A stretch of 64,000 bases of DNA from Anisakis pegreffii (taxonomy: Eukaryota > Nematoda > Chromadorea > Rhabditida > Anisakidae), in assembly GCA_035041965.1 (NCBI GenBank), contig JAPYMA010000790.1, positions 105,853 through 169,852 of the forward strand, written 5' to 3'. How positions within the stretch are numbered: the first letter of the stretch is position 1; the number at the start of each line of letters is the position of its first letter. Both the position numbers and the translations under genes were made by a program. The notes beneath the pieces are model-generated. The model was not told the DNA's origin. It saw nothing but the letters and a program-made list of their open reading frames with translations, and made no database searches. Positions 50,134 through 62,937 of this stretch are shown piece after piece.

Positions 50134-51999
50134 GAAGTTTCACTCCAAAGCATCGCTTGTTTTTACTAAACGCCCTTCTACTCCTCATAACTCTCGGTCT
50201 CCTAAAATTCCGGTAGTTTTGAAAGCAGATTTTCGATCAGCTCGATGACTACCACAGGATGGTCCTGTTTGATATTGAAAACCCACGAAAATTTTCAACT
50301 GACTCTTGTGAATAAGTCGACAAAAGTACTATCAGAAACAAATGAACTCTACAGATCCCCGGAAGCTTTCCAATCGTAGCGCAATATCTTCAATGCTCCC
50401 GTCAATCTCAGACGAAATTATCCAGTTTCGATAATTGGCCATCCAAGTTAGATGCCTCAAAGCACACACACGCCGTCCAATGCAATTTTGTTTTCGTTAG
50501 CACCGTATAGCTCTTTTATCGATGTCATCTGATAGCACTCTGCTCTCGGTTTATCTCCCACTTTTTTCGTGTATGCTTGTAAGTACAGTAAACGAAAACG
50601 CGTCGGTGCGTCAGCAAAGTAGGGTGTGTTCTATATCGATTGTACTTGATATGTGTACGTAGACTATCTTATCAATTCCTGAGGACAAAATATTGAATTT
50701 TATTGCATGCCAAAACTACGCAGTTCATCCGAATATCTTGACGTATTCTGCGTTATGATAATGTCTGGATAGTTTATTCAGTTTAGAATATGCACCAGAA
50801 AAGTAAGCTTCCGAATAAGTTCACAAAGAAACGTTCATTTAAACAATCTTGATACGAACTTTATAATAGAGTATATTTGAAATTTCAAACGAACAACTAA
50901 TAACTTACTTCTTAGCAGAGCATGAGTTTATGAGCTATAATTGACTATAATCGAGTTCAGTAGCCAACACTTTTCAAATATTTACTGATAAAAGAAACGA
51001 TTAATCAGTTGCATTTACTGGCTAAACAAATAGATAAATAATTCGTTGCATTGATTCAAAATTTAATAAAAATACATTCCTTTAAGTGATGTGAATGAAA
51101 GAATATTGTTAATTTGAATAATAATGATTTAGACAATGATGAGCAAATGATAAATCAAATTAAAATGAAAAATCAGGACTAATAACATTGCTAGTCAATG
51201 TGAAACTGTTTTCAACTGACAACTGATAAGTATGATACAGTCTCGTCCCCATATCCGAGATTTTGGATCTTGGGTCTGTTCGGATGACGGAGATCATCTG
51301 GCGATTTTTTTGAAACTTGATCATGCTCAACATGTTGATCAGGCTAAACGACAATGATCCGATTCAAATGCACCTCATCAAACGCTATCCTCAGTCAACC
51401 ATGAAGCAATGTGGGGACGCATCCTGCTGTCCTGTCGAAATGACACGCCAACGTTTTCTGAGGTAACATCAGATTGCACAAAGTTGTCTCATCACTCTTG
51501 AAAACTTGATCGATGTACAAGCTTTTTTTTCAGTCAAACTTCGAATTCATCAACAAATTTTACTGCATTAGCATCTCTCTCATCACGATCAGAAGGTGTA
51601 TTTCATGACGTTTGCAAAACCTTCTTTATCGTCCGGAAGTTGCCGGGAAAACGTTATCGTCAGCAGAATCATTCATCGCACAAAATACTCTTCATTACTT
51701 GACCGTTAGGGTATGTGGGACAGACTGTATTACTTGATGAAATAAGGAAATAATTAGATTATGAAATGGAGCAAAAATTTAACCGGTAGAGTAATGGGCT
51801 GTTCGTCAATCAAAAAATTTCAAAGAAAAAAACATTCCACATAATTAATTGTTAAATAAAGTCAATGGAAAAATTAGCAGTAATATATCAAAATGTGTCA
51901 AAAGTAGATGTGAATCGTTGATTGATCTTTCATGAGAACAAAATCGACCACCAAAATCCTCGCTACTATTCATTTGATCGTGCGATCCCATGTAAACCG

Positions 52000-54900
52000 T
52001 TAGGCAGCTAAAAAAGAAAAGGTAACGCATACACTGAATTGCTAAATAAATCAAGATACTCAAAATCACCGTAACACAGAACAGCTTGACAATTTTATGT
52101 TAATTTTAGAGTGGAATGTAGAAATAACTGTTATTTTTGTAAAGCATTCAGTTGAAGTCTCTAAACTCACCTTTGCTCGCTTAAAAACATATTTTTGGTA
52201 GTTATTCACGGTTCTTAAAACCACTTACCGATTGCTGATTGGTGCACATTGTGCGCCATATACACGAAACCGGATTGAGTTGACGATAAAGCGTTTGCTA
52301 CTTTGTCTGCAAGGACGTTAAGCCCCTGAAAGCAATAAATATTATTATTATTGTCATTATTACTATCTTTGCTATCGATGACGTCATTATGGTCAACGTT
52401 ATTATTATAACCATTACTGCTATTATCATCACGAACTTGCCTTCTCACAGTATTCAGTATCTCGGATTCCTATTAATGTAAATTGCAAAATCAAAGCTCC
52501 AATTCATTAAAGTTACATGAAATTGGACTTACAAACTCATTAACTATCATGCAGTTCAAATGGAATATTAACTGTTAAAATACGGGTAGAAAATGTACTA
52601 AAAAAATCGATAGAAACAATGAATGAGGTGATCATTAGTTCAATAAAGTACCGTATTTGATTTTATTGCTGATCCATCGAAATTCATACCGGGTTTATTT
52701 GTAATTTCGTCATAAGCCTTAATTTTACCATTAATGCCAATAACAGCAAGTTTTTTATTAGTTCCAGTAATGATATCCTTCGCGTGCTTCTTGGCATTCT
52801 TATTTACTTGCTGACTTGCTGTGCTATCTTGATCATTAGTGATCAGAACGATTTTCGTTTCTGTGCTCTTTACAAAATAGGACCCGACCAACAGTTTCAG
52901 AGTACTGAAAATAAGTTAGCAATAACCGAATAACATTTTGTTTGAGCATTCATCAATAGCATTTAAGCATTTTGCTTTAACTGAACTCGATTTCGAGCGT
53001 GACCAATTTCATTAACAAAACAAATCAAATCGTTAATAACTTTACCAATCGCATATCATATAGTTACTTGCACTGAAACATCTAACCAGAACGCTTCAGT
53101 TAGCATTCTTTGGAATGCATCAGAGGAGAACTTTGCAGCTATTCGATCTATGCAAACAAAAAGAAGAAAACTAAAATGGTGCTGAGATAAACAAAACACT
53201 CAAGAGATCAGATATTTGTGGAATGGCATCTAAATTAACGAAAGATCGAATGAATGATCAGCGATAATGATGATTATTAAGAAAACTCTCAAATTCATCG
53301 TAAAATTAAAATAAATCGTCAAATAAAAGTATATAAGTTATTGTTGGTGATAGTAGTGAAGAGAGAAGCAATAATCAACAAGTGAATAAGTGAACGAACT
53401 ATTCCAAATTATATTCATCCAGCGGAGACATGAACGATGTGATAGTGGCGATTTCTGCAGTGTGTATTTGCTTTTGAATTTCGTCAGTGTCACTTAAATC
53501 GGTAAAATTCTCAGCAACGGCAGCAGTGAAATAAGCATACGGTATGATTTCGACTCTATTAGGGCGTCCCGCGAATTTCGTTTTGAGTTTGGGAATTAGA
53601 CTGTCGTTAACAAACCCAATTTGCTGAAATTAATGTTGTTGATTACTGATATCGTTGACCACTGCATTATTTTTGTCACCTGTTATTATATTTCAGTTAT
53701 TGTAAGAATTATTACTGCGGGTATTCATACTGTCACTATCACCAGTTGATTTTATTGTCATTGTTAACTTTGAAATTCCTAGTATCATTTAAACTCACAT
53801 TAACAGAAAAAATCAAGATTTGGTAAGACTGAACAGTTTACTTGATAGCTAGTTCGGTTTTTAAGATATATTCATCTTAGAATTACATCGACCAGTATTA
53901 TGGGACTATTAATGCTGGTAGAAACTCATTAGAAATAATGATGATACTCTTAAAACTCTTGCTCACAGTAATTAACACTTTGTAATGAGCGAAAAGAACG
54001 TTTAAAAAAATAGATAAATCACACAATTAAAGTATATACGTAATGTTATGTTAGTGAATAATCATATGCAGTGCTATGTTGTTGAACAATTTGACAAGAA
54101 ACTATGAAGAACGAAAAATAAATAAGTTCCCTTACGAAAAATAAGTTACCTTCTTAACAAGGTCTCCAACATTTGTTCCAGTCGATACGTCGATGAGAAT
54201 AACAAAATCATTTGAAGTTGGGACTGCTGTGATCACTGGTAATTGAGGTGCAACTTCAGCTGGAGTGAGTTTTGGTTTTTGTTTCAACACTACTTTTTGA
54301 CTGATACGCTTGCGTGGTTTGGGTTTGGATGGAAGAGCACTTTGAGGGTAGATGCATTTGACGATATTTTTCGCCATTGATTCAAGGTCCTAAAAATATT
54401 ATATTCAATCACTTTTGATGTAATGATGTATGACTGTTAGTAACGCTTCGACACATTAACAATGATTATTATTATTATTATTATTACTATTATTATTACT
54501 ATTATTATTAATTATTATTATTAATTATTATTATTATTATTCATTATTATTCTTATTATCGTTGTTACACTGTCGCAATGTTGAATAATTCTCAAGCTTT
54601 CAAGCACGTCGGGACAAAAATTGAGTTCCAAGAGTTGTGAGGTAATGAAGTGCAATAAAATAATGAATACCTGCCCAGTAAGAATGTCACGTCCATCCAG
54701 AGCGAACGAGGGATCAGAACTGATACTATTCAATTCACTGGATTCTCCAACTGTGGCTAACGTAATAATTTTAACTTGTTTATCCTTCAGTTTTTGTGCT
54801 GCTGTTAAAGCCTTTTGAAAATCAGTTCCTTGTCCACTAGCTAGCACCAGCAAGTGTGTTGGCAACACCTCTTGGGTTGACACTTCAGTTAAGGCTCTGA

Positions 54901-57848
54901 AAATTGAATAAGTCACTTAATTGTCACTTTTTCTAACGATTCCAATGAAAGTGACGATAAGCTGCCATAAAAGTTCACATTTGGATGATCAATTGTATGG
55001 TCACTGCAGGTAATCTTTGAGTAGAATTTCTTTCTCAAAGCGACTGCACCAAACTGAACGGTTTGCTCATTGTGCCTAGATAATATCTCTAAAACTGCAC
55101 ATGAAATGATACGTCGAAAACTGCATTTGCTCTAAGCACACTTCACGTATGGATGAGGAGTGGAGAAGGTTGAAAACCAACAAAGATGTGCGAGAAGGAA
55201 AAATACTGTGATCAGATAAGAACATCACTCTAACTCGGTTACTCATTACCTGAATTCATGATCAGTAGTGAACAGAACTGATTACCGTTATCGCAGAAAA
55301 TTGACAACACTTTAATTTAAGAATTAATTTTTTAGATTATCAATACAAATTGAATGTACAATCAATTAGGCGGTCGCACATAAAAAGCTGTTAAGAATGA
55401 GCCATTTTTGAGATAATCTTTTTGGGAAAATGATTAATTGAAATCATTTTCACTAATTTACCTCAACCTAAGAATACCATTCGAAAGGAATGTGAAAGAT
55501 AAAACAAAACGAGAAAAAACGCACTGTCCAAGTTGGAGAAGATCGAGTGGTTCAACAAATGTGGTAACTGGTGCTAGTTTAGTATTCATAACTGGCTGAA
55601 CCCATTCCGGTAAATCTAATGTGATGTATTCACTGTTATCTGGACTTGTATCGAATGCATACGCTATTAACAATACTTCGGTTCGATGGCCGTGTTCACT
55701 CGGATATAACATCGCTTCTCTCAATTGGTTCTCGATGAATGCAGTTTGCTGAATGACAATTCATGATTCACCTTCAACAGGCCAAAAGTCACATCTGATA
55801 AACAAGTTGTTAGTTTGCGAGATAACTGCCGAATTGGATTCACTTTCGCATTCATTGAACCATTTTGGAACCACTCGAAACTAGCTGCGAGCAATCTATT
55901 TTTTGAACACTTTTTCTTCATTTCGTATTGAACCTATTCTCAGTTGATCGTCCACAATATTGTACAGATGATAAATCTTCGATTTCTTACTATCTCACGT
56001 CAACTATATGAGAGCGATAAAAAGATTCCTTTCATTCTCTATTAGTAAAGGGATGAAATTCGATCTGAAAGATTTATTTGCAAGAAAAATTTCATGCGAT
56101 GAATGCGAAATAACAGAAATGAACAATGTGTATGGATGATCAAGTGAGTGAGTGATTTTTAAATGAATGGTAAATGATTGAAGTAACAAACAATTGATCA
56201 TAATGATATATCTAACCTTGATCATTTGTGGTTGTGTTATACCTTTAGAACCATCAACAAGAATCAGAACTCTTGTGTTAGCTGGTGGATGATGTGTTGT
56301 TGTTGGGGTGGGTGGCTGTGATGGTGTTTCGGTCGGTGGCTGTGATGGTGTTTCGGTCGGTGGCTCTGATGGTGTTTCGGTCGGTGGCTGTGATGATGTT
56401 TCGGTCGGTGGCTGTGATGATGTAGGCTGCTTTTGCTCTAAATTCTCATATATTGTTTAAGTTTTGATGTAAATGCCAATCGCCGTTTTTATACCAATGA
56501 AAAATGCATGACGGTAATAGGATTGATGGAGTTCATGCGAGCAGGTTTCTATTCAGTATCACAATACAGTTCATATCTAGATGTGCACTGATCACTTGTC
56601 ATTTCAGCATTCAACAACTAAACAAGTGCCCTTTGAAATGCTTTGGAAGCAAGTTCGCAGAGTGAGTTGGCGCGTACAACTCCATTCAGATGACATGAGC
56701 CACACTCGAATTCGATGCGATTACTGAGCATATGTTCACCTCATCTTTGGTCGTTCTTGAACAGAAACAGTGCTTTTTGGCAAAACTTTTTTTTCTATTT
56801 TCACCTTCTAGTCTTTTGTTCCATATTCCACACTCTCATTTTTAAGGATGTTGTGTAATGATCGAATATGTGATCAAATTAGCATATGTGATCTGCTGAT
56901 TTGTATATGAGTTATCTTCTTATTGTTAGAAATTTACATGCAAAAACTATATAAGGGCGAGATTTGAGTGTCTTGATGCGTCTTGTCTTGATCGCTAGTA
57001 AAGTATAGTTTCTTCGTCTCGTCGTCTTCTTCTTCGTTATTCTCAACGACACAACAAAGGAGTTCTGTTCTGTCCTATTCTCAAATTTCGGAATTCTGTT
57101 CTGTTCCCGTATTCCAAATTCTAAACCTGTTCTGTTCTATTCCAGCATAACTGAACAGAAGCATAACAGTTTAAGTGGAACAGAGAAATCACCGACCGGA
57201 ACTATTTATTCAGGTAGAATTTCCGAGATAAAATTGCCTTTTATCTTTTCTGAATGACTGGAATATAAACTACCAATCACCTCCAACGTTCATCTTGTTG
57301 AGGATTTCGTTTTTCTCTCTTGCTTCTCACATCTATTTATGTTAGGTATCAGCATTTATGTTAGGTATAATTTTGTATATTGGCGTTGTTATTTTACATT
57401 TTGGATTTCATTCTATTAGCAGTTAGTGGTTCCATATCAATTATCATTCACAATAATGGCGTAAGCAAAGCAGTGCGGGTCGATAGTTGCTGATTGTAAG
57501 CTGTTTCAAAAATAGTTCTGATTAAAAGTTCATGAACGTGTTGGAAAATTAACGGGATTCAATGTGCTGCGTGCACATGGCTGAAAGAAGAGTAATTTGC
57601 TATCATTTAAACGTGTTATAATGCGAATATAAGTTTTCACATGCTTCGCATTATACCTCCTCTTTTGCAGCTAGTTTACAGATGAGCACTTCGAACACTG
57701 AGTAACGATGCGGTAACAAGTGAAATGAATGAATTAATGAATACTTACGATTAACGAAGATTGCACTAAGGAGTCCAATGCAAACGATCAGTAAAGCCAC
57801 GATAAGAGCAGCAATAGCAGCAAAGATGTAGGTGGTTTTGGATGCCAT
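52000..57848 (-). CDS. Membrane-anchored protein with two VWA domains
   Basis: Thirteen exons: 57848-57749, 56437-56217, 55915-55772, 55748-55525, 54896-54671, 54389-54150, 53623-53494, 53229-53200, 53138-53087, 52904-52652, 52325-52229, 52179-52171, 52007-52000. Phases fit, giving 577 aa. Residues 8-31 form one hydrophobic span (signal anchor). A Pro/Thr/Ser linker with 8-residue repeats (QPPTETPS) follows. VWA1 is about 90-295: TRVLILVDGSKG, then PTHLLVLASGQGTDFQKAL and VKIITLATVGE. VWA2 is about 360-570: DFVILIDVSTG, AAKFSSDAFQRMLTEAF, TETKIVLITND and KLAVIGING. Both MIDAS-like motifs are D-x-S-x-G rather than D-x-S-x-S. VWA domains bind protein ligands or matrix, so an extracellular adhesion role is inferred. 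The 30-nt, 9-nt and last exons rest on phase and splice sites only. Confidence 0.8.
54464..54560. repeat. (ATT)n microsatellite
   Basis: Imperfect ATT array in the intron between the fifth and sixth exons of the VWA gene. Confidence 0.9.
56311..56427 (-). repeat. 24-bp coding minisatellite (VWA gene linker)
   Basis: About five units of ggtggctgtgatggtgtttc plus ggtc, differing by single bases. Each unit encodes S-(Q/E)-P-P-T-E-T-(P/S) in phase. The unit is a multiple of three, so copy-number change would lengthen the stalk without shifting frame. Confidence 0.92.
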
Positions 57849-58739
57849 CCTCGAAGAGGAATTATCTCGATGAAGCTATCAAACTGGATAAGTTACGATG
57901 AATCGACCAACAAATACCTCACTTGTCAATACCACTCTTACACTGGACTACAATGAAGCAATACTGCACAGTTCGCGTTTAATATGTGCAATTAGCATTC
58001 AACAAGTTCACTATTGATATCGAATCCTTATCAACTTTATTACCAATACTTGCTTGTCTATTTACGATTTTCGATGCCTTCCCAAGAATGCAATAAAATC
58101 AGAAACCAAACCACTCATAATGATAATAAACGTCTCAAAATAAGCGCCTTCAGAAATCAAAACACAATATTACAAGCTGTCCTTTACTGCTGTTCAGCTC
58201 CGTTAGACTCTGTCTATACAGAATATCTAGTGCATGTAAAAACGATTCATATGGTTTATTCTCGTTATCGTTCATATAATGATTGCAGTGCTGCACTTTT
58301 CTTCTTTGGTAAATATTGAAGTGAACAATGATCTGATGTGAACAATTATCAAATTATACTACACTACACTTGGCGATATGTGATCATCTGCACACATTTT
58401 TACCTATAATTTCCTTCATAGTTATATGTGACGCCACCAAATTTGCCAATATGTTTCACCGAATGTTTGGTAATTTATGCTGTGTACATTGAATTATTCA
58501 CATGTCTGTATAAGTAGGTACAAACAGCGTTAATACAAGAGAGTCTTTGGGAAGCAGGACTGGCTGCGTCTTGAATGGACAAAACATGAAATTCGAAATA
58601 TGTTCTTTCAAATTACAAACTGAGAAATTTTCTACTATTTCATGAACTCGGCGTTAAAATGTTAGTTTCAAATCGATTCCACGTTTTTTCAGGGTGCGAA
58701 CTTTTGCCGTTTGTTGGAATTCACTAGGGTTTCAAATAT

Positions 58740-58950
58740 CATTGAAACAGCAATAAATTTATTAAAAATAACTTCAACTGTCATTTGATGTTGTGCATTA
58801 TGTTGACACAAAAATAAAGTTTTATTGCACAGTGTATTCAAATCACAAAGTTCACGAAATGATGAGCTCAATCTCATGCGATACTCATGATACATCATCT
58901 CATTGTCACTGCTCTCTTCTACATACCAATAGACATTGTACAATGTATCA
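58740..58950 (-). CDS. Possible exon, unrecognised
   Basis: Behind a TTTACAG acceptor the minus strand reads DTLYNVYWYVEESSDNEMMY, then RLSSSFRELCDLNTLCNKTL. It is acidic and Cys-containing, with good codon character, and stays open to a stop at 58689. No partner exon in matching phase was found upstream, so it may be an orphan or decayed exon. Confidence 0.3.
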
Positions 58951-59192
58951 CTGTAAATAACCACTCTCAAATGATAAAAAATAATTGAAAACGAGAAACA
59001 AAAGATCATAAAATCAACTAACCGTTGAGCAGTTATAAAATGATTTCGATATCAGCTTCTGTAAAAACGTAAAAATCCATGATGATAGAGAAGGAGCTGA
59101 TCAAAAATTATTATCGATAAGGACAGCTAGATGGAGAGAAGATGTGATTTTTTGCTTCTAATAGAATTTTTGCATTTTTCAAAGTAGATACA

Positions 59193-60260
59193 TTGTACGG
59201 GAATTTCGAACACCCGTCCCCGACATTTTTCATGGTAACCGCACTTTCGAAGTTTTCGACTTTATCGAAACTGTCGCAGTTCCTCGAAGTTTCCCCAAAA
59301 GTTGATAAAGTCGGATCGAAGTGTCAAAAACGTGAATTCAAGCGAATTCACCAGCACTGTCAGCATGTTTCATGTGGCCTCATTAGCGAATTGTGTGAAG
59401 TGTTATGGCCAACTCTTTTAAATGCCGTGATTGTGTTAAATGATAGTTTTGTGTTGTTGTATTCAGCGGCTGGGAACATGTCTGCTCTGCAATGGCTCAA
59501 CAGGGCGAAAAAGGAGATGGTTTGGTTAGCGGGAGTGTGGTCGGCAATATTTTGTTTTGGGAGAGAAAGTGGAAAAGGGTGAGTGAAAAGAAGCTCACTA
59601 TAAAACAATTATCACCTGACGGCCTTCTCAATCCCTTGATGCTAACGAGGTGGAAGTGTCGAAGAAGAAAATCAAAATAATGCGTAATGATAGATCAAAA
59701 ATTGACGACCTTTATTGCCATAGGAACGAAATGTTTCTGGTCATCTCAGTATCATGAGAAGAAAATGGCATTTCTCATCACAGTGATAGTGATATTTCTG
59801 TGAATTGTAATGTTTAGTGGTAAGTAAATACAGACCATTTCTACAATCTGAAGAAGAAGAAATTTAAGCCATTTTCATTACAGAATGTTGTTCATTTTTT
59901 CTCGGTTAAGACTATGCATTGGTTGTTTTTTGTGTGGTTCAATGAAATATTATCGTTGAAACCGAATTGTGGCTTCGCGGCTATCTCTGTCCTATCATTC
60001 AGATTGCTTCATTTCGATACTTTTCCAACACACTTTTTGTTTTCAAGCTTTTACAGACGCCAGTTCGAATGTTATATTTTCGGATCACGAGAGTAGGATG
60101 GAGTTTTTTTCCCGCAGTTCTCCGTTCCCTGTTCTTGACCCCTCTCAAGGCGAATGCATTTTCGGGGTCCCCGACCGTAAATTTCATTCCCGAGTTGTTT
60201 TCTTCTCCCACAACAAACCAATTCAAACGATAGAATTGTTAAATATGTTATATTATCTTA
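59193..60260 (+). repeat. Probable transposable-element remnant (G/C-rich block)
   Basis: The block is richer in G+C than its surroundings and begins with the dispersed repeat shared with 14451-14505 (CCCGTCCCCGAC core at 59213-59224). It has a 129-codon frame (59193-59582) without a recognisable domain. A second G/C-rich piece at 60100-60210 contains ggggtccccgaccg, echoing the core. It is probably an unclassified element. Confidence 0.4.
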
Positions 60261-62937
60261 GAAAAACGGATGCAACTTAAACATGTGTCTTCCATATTAT
60301 AAAATATCATACATCTATTGTGCATGATTAACTCCATTCAACGATCTTATGCACAAGTTGTGAGCAATTCGAAATTGTTCATTCGTTCATTCCTATAAAA
60401 TGAATGGCAAGCTGCTTTATTTATGGCGCATTATGCATAGAGTCTTCCAATCATTGCTTATTCGTAGGCTAATGATGAAAACTTCATAGACGATCGTCAG
60501 CATCAATCTCAAGTTGAAGTGGTTAAGATGAACAAATTCAGAGTCTATACTCACCACAGTTCGTCTTATTCGTTCGAATCAACGCACTTCTCACTTATAA
60601 TGCCAAACTGAACAATCAACTCATTTCTCATTCATGGTGCCAAACTGCTTCAACGAATGCAGTGCTTTCAGAAAATAAGATTTTTTCTGATATCCGAAGA
60701 TGTGAAGAAATTCGCACTTCAGAAGAACAATGGCTTTCTTATTGAAAACTTTGGAAGAAAGTTTCAGCAACCTTTCAAATAGCAATAACTCTTTAGAAGT
60801 GCAATTTCTGGCTGATTCACTAGCTTAAATGAGTGTGCAACCAATATTTTCAACGCAAATGCGCAACTATACACTTACGCTCATATCGGCCAAAAATCAA
60901 ACGTATTTCATTCAACGTAACGTTTATTGCAAATGCATTGCGAGGTCAAAAAATTTATTATCATAAAATCCAATAAAATACAACTTTTAAAAAATCGTCG
61001 TTTGTTTATCTATAGACAGTGTCACTGGCTGAAAGACGAAAATGAATTCTGAAAATAAGGGAACAATAAAACGGAAAAATAATCGAATTTCGTTACATGA
61101 AACACCGCGAAGCATATGACACTCAAATACGCTCACTACAGTTATTCGCAATTACTAGAATTTGATAGCGGTTAGTTTTACGGACAATGAAAATAACAAT
61201 GAATCAGAAACAATCATCGACTCAATTACAGTTCAAATGAACGAAAAGCGATAGATAAAATGCATTCGAACTAAGGTAAGCGCGAACTGATGAACGATCT
61301 TTTTCATTCCGTTTGCATTGAATAAATTTCTCGAAAAAACGCTATCAGCAAGAAGAAAAGTGAATTTTTTGATGGAATCTCAAGGAAAAAAAACCAAAAT
61401 GAATCAACCTCTTAGAAATATGTTTGCAAAATTTCCAATTAATAATTATTCAGTGATCATTCAAAGAGCTCTCAAAAATAAAATTCAATCACTGAGTTTT
61501 CATTTTAATAAAAATGAGGATTGCAAAATATGAATACCGAATATTAAAAATAATAAGAGCACAACAACAAAAATGGCAACAAAAGTAACAACAATGATAA
61601 AGAATGCCAATTCTCACTGCACAATAACAAACTGAACGCAAATCCATCTGATGAAGTAGATGTACCATTTTCAATCGAATTACACAAATACATGAATTTG
61701 TTCGGCCAGACGTTCGGCTGGCTTTGGTAATGAAAATGACAATAACATCACTGATCATTAATACCATCACTAATGCACAATTAAATTCTCAATTCTCTTC
61801 GAAAGTTTTCTCTTTATGGAACAAGAAATCGAAATATTCATTGAAAAATCATCTCAAAAGAACACGATGATAATTTTTCCGAAACGGAAAATAACGTAAG
61901 TTAAATGAAGCGAGTTAACGAACGATGGAACAACGAAAACAAGCGAATTTCCACAACATTCTTTATATGGATGCGATCTATCATGAAAAAAGGTCATATA
62001 AAAGAACCGGATGATTAGTAGCAATAATCGCAGTAATAATAATCAACATGGAACAATGTGGCGATAATGACAGTAATAATAGTAATCGCTATAATGACAA
62101 TATACAGGGTGTAGCTGAGAGTTCGGAAAGTATGAGGCTGAGACCCAATAGTGGGTAGGTGAAGGAGATTATAAATTTTGAAAGCACCCCATATTCCATT
62201 CACAAGTGGAACTTCACTTTCGAGAACATTCAGAAATGAGCCTTTTCGTACTCAACTAAAAAAATTAACTGAAGTAGTTTTGTGTGTAGCGACTTGATAT
62301 AATGGACTACATCACAGCACGATTAACTGCACTGATTAACTGATATTTATCAGACATCAAATGTACGACTGCACTAATCGTAAATGTTCTAATTGTAAAA
62401 AATACCTCGGGTTAAGGAAAATGACGAGCAAATACACCGAATGCACTAATCGTTTTGTATTTGAATGTATTCATTATTGTGTCACCTTTGAAAAAGTGAA
62501 ATAGAACTAACGCTGTCATTATTCTACTTTTAAGAAACTATATAAATATCACTGCGATCCTCATTACTACCAACAAGTGGTACCGTTGCTGGTACACTGA
62601 TCGAGAAACAATGAAAAGCAATACAACGAAAACATATGAAATCGATATTGAGCGCCGCATTAAAAACAATGGCAACATGAACGTTTCATGAAAATGACTT
62701 AACGCCCCTTGAACATGCATAGAAATAGTGCTTCAGAGTAAAAGAAATGAAACGTGATAATTAACTTGAGACCAGTTATAAAGAAATTTTGCAGTCGAGG
62801 AAGTTAAAAAATATAATTTGGTAGACTGGGGATTGCATTTCAACTGAATCTTTCATTAATATTACAAATAATTGTTATTGATATTATTATTATTACTACA
62901 TTATTATTATTACTTTCGAAATAATCGTCGTGACTGA

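Larger units (their letters stand above)
46007..51999. other. Intergenic between lin-41 and the VWA gene
   Basis: About 6 kb without a confident gene. It should hold the lin-41 promoter. Candidates inside it are listed separately: a helical frame at 46453-46740, a possible transposase relic at 47080-47225, a hairpin at 48760-48789 and an exon-like block at 49707-50133. A 16-bp direct repeat (gattgattctttagca) lies near 49300-49335. Confidence 0.5.
57849..62937. other. Intergenic between the VWA gene and the coiled-coil gene
   Basis: It contains the VWA gene promoter region and no confident gene. Within it are an exon-like frame at 58740-58950 (minus) and a more GC-rich repetitive block at 59193-60260. 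The rest, 60300-62900, is AT-rich with short ATT/AAT runs, and I see nothing else there. Confidence 0.5.

Noticed and set aside
53404..53493. Reading the seventh VWA exon through to its stop as the C-terminus
   Set aside because: Downstream exons continue the second VWA fold in matching phase, so the donor at 53493 is preferred.
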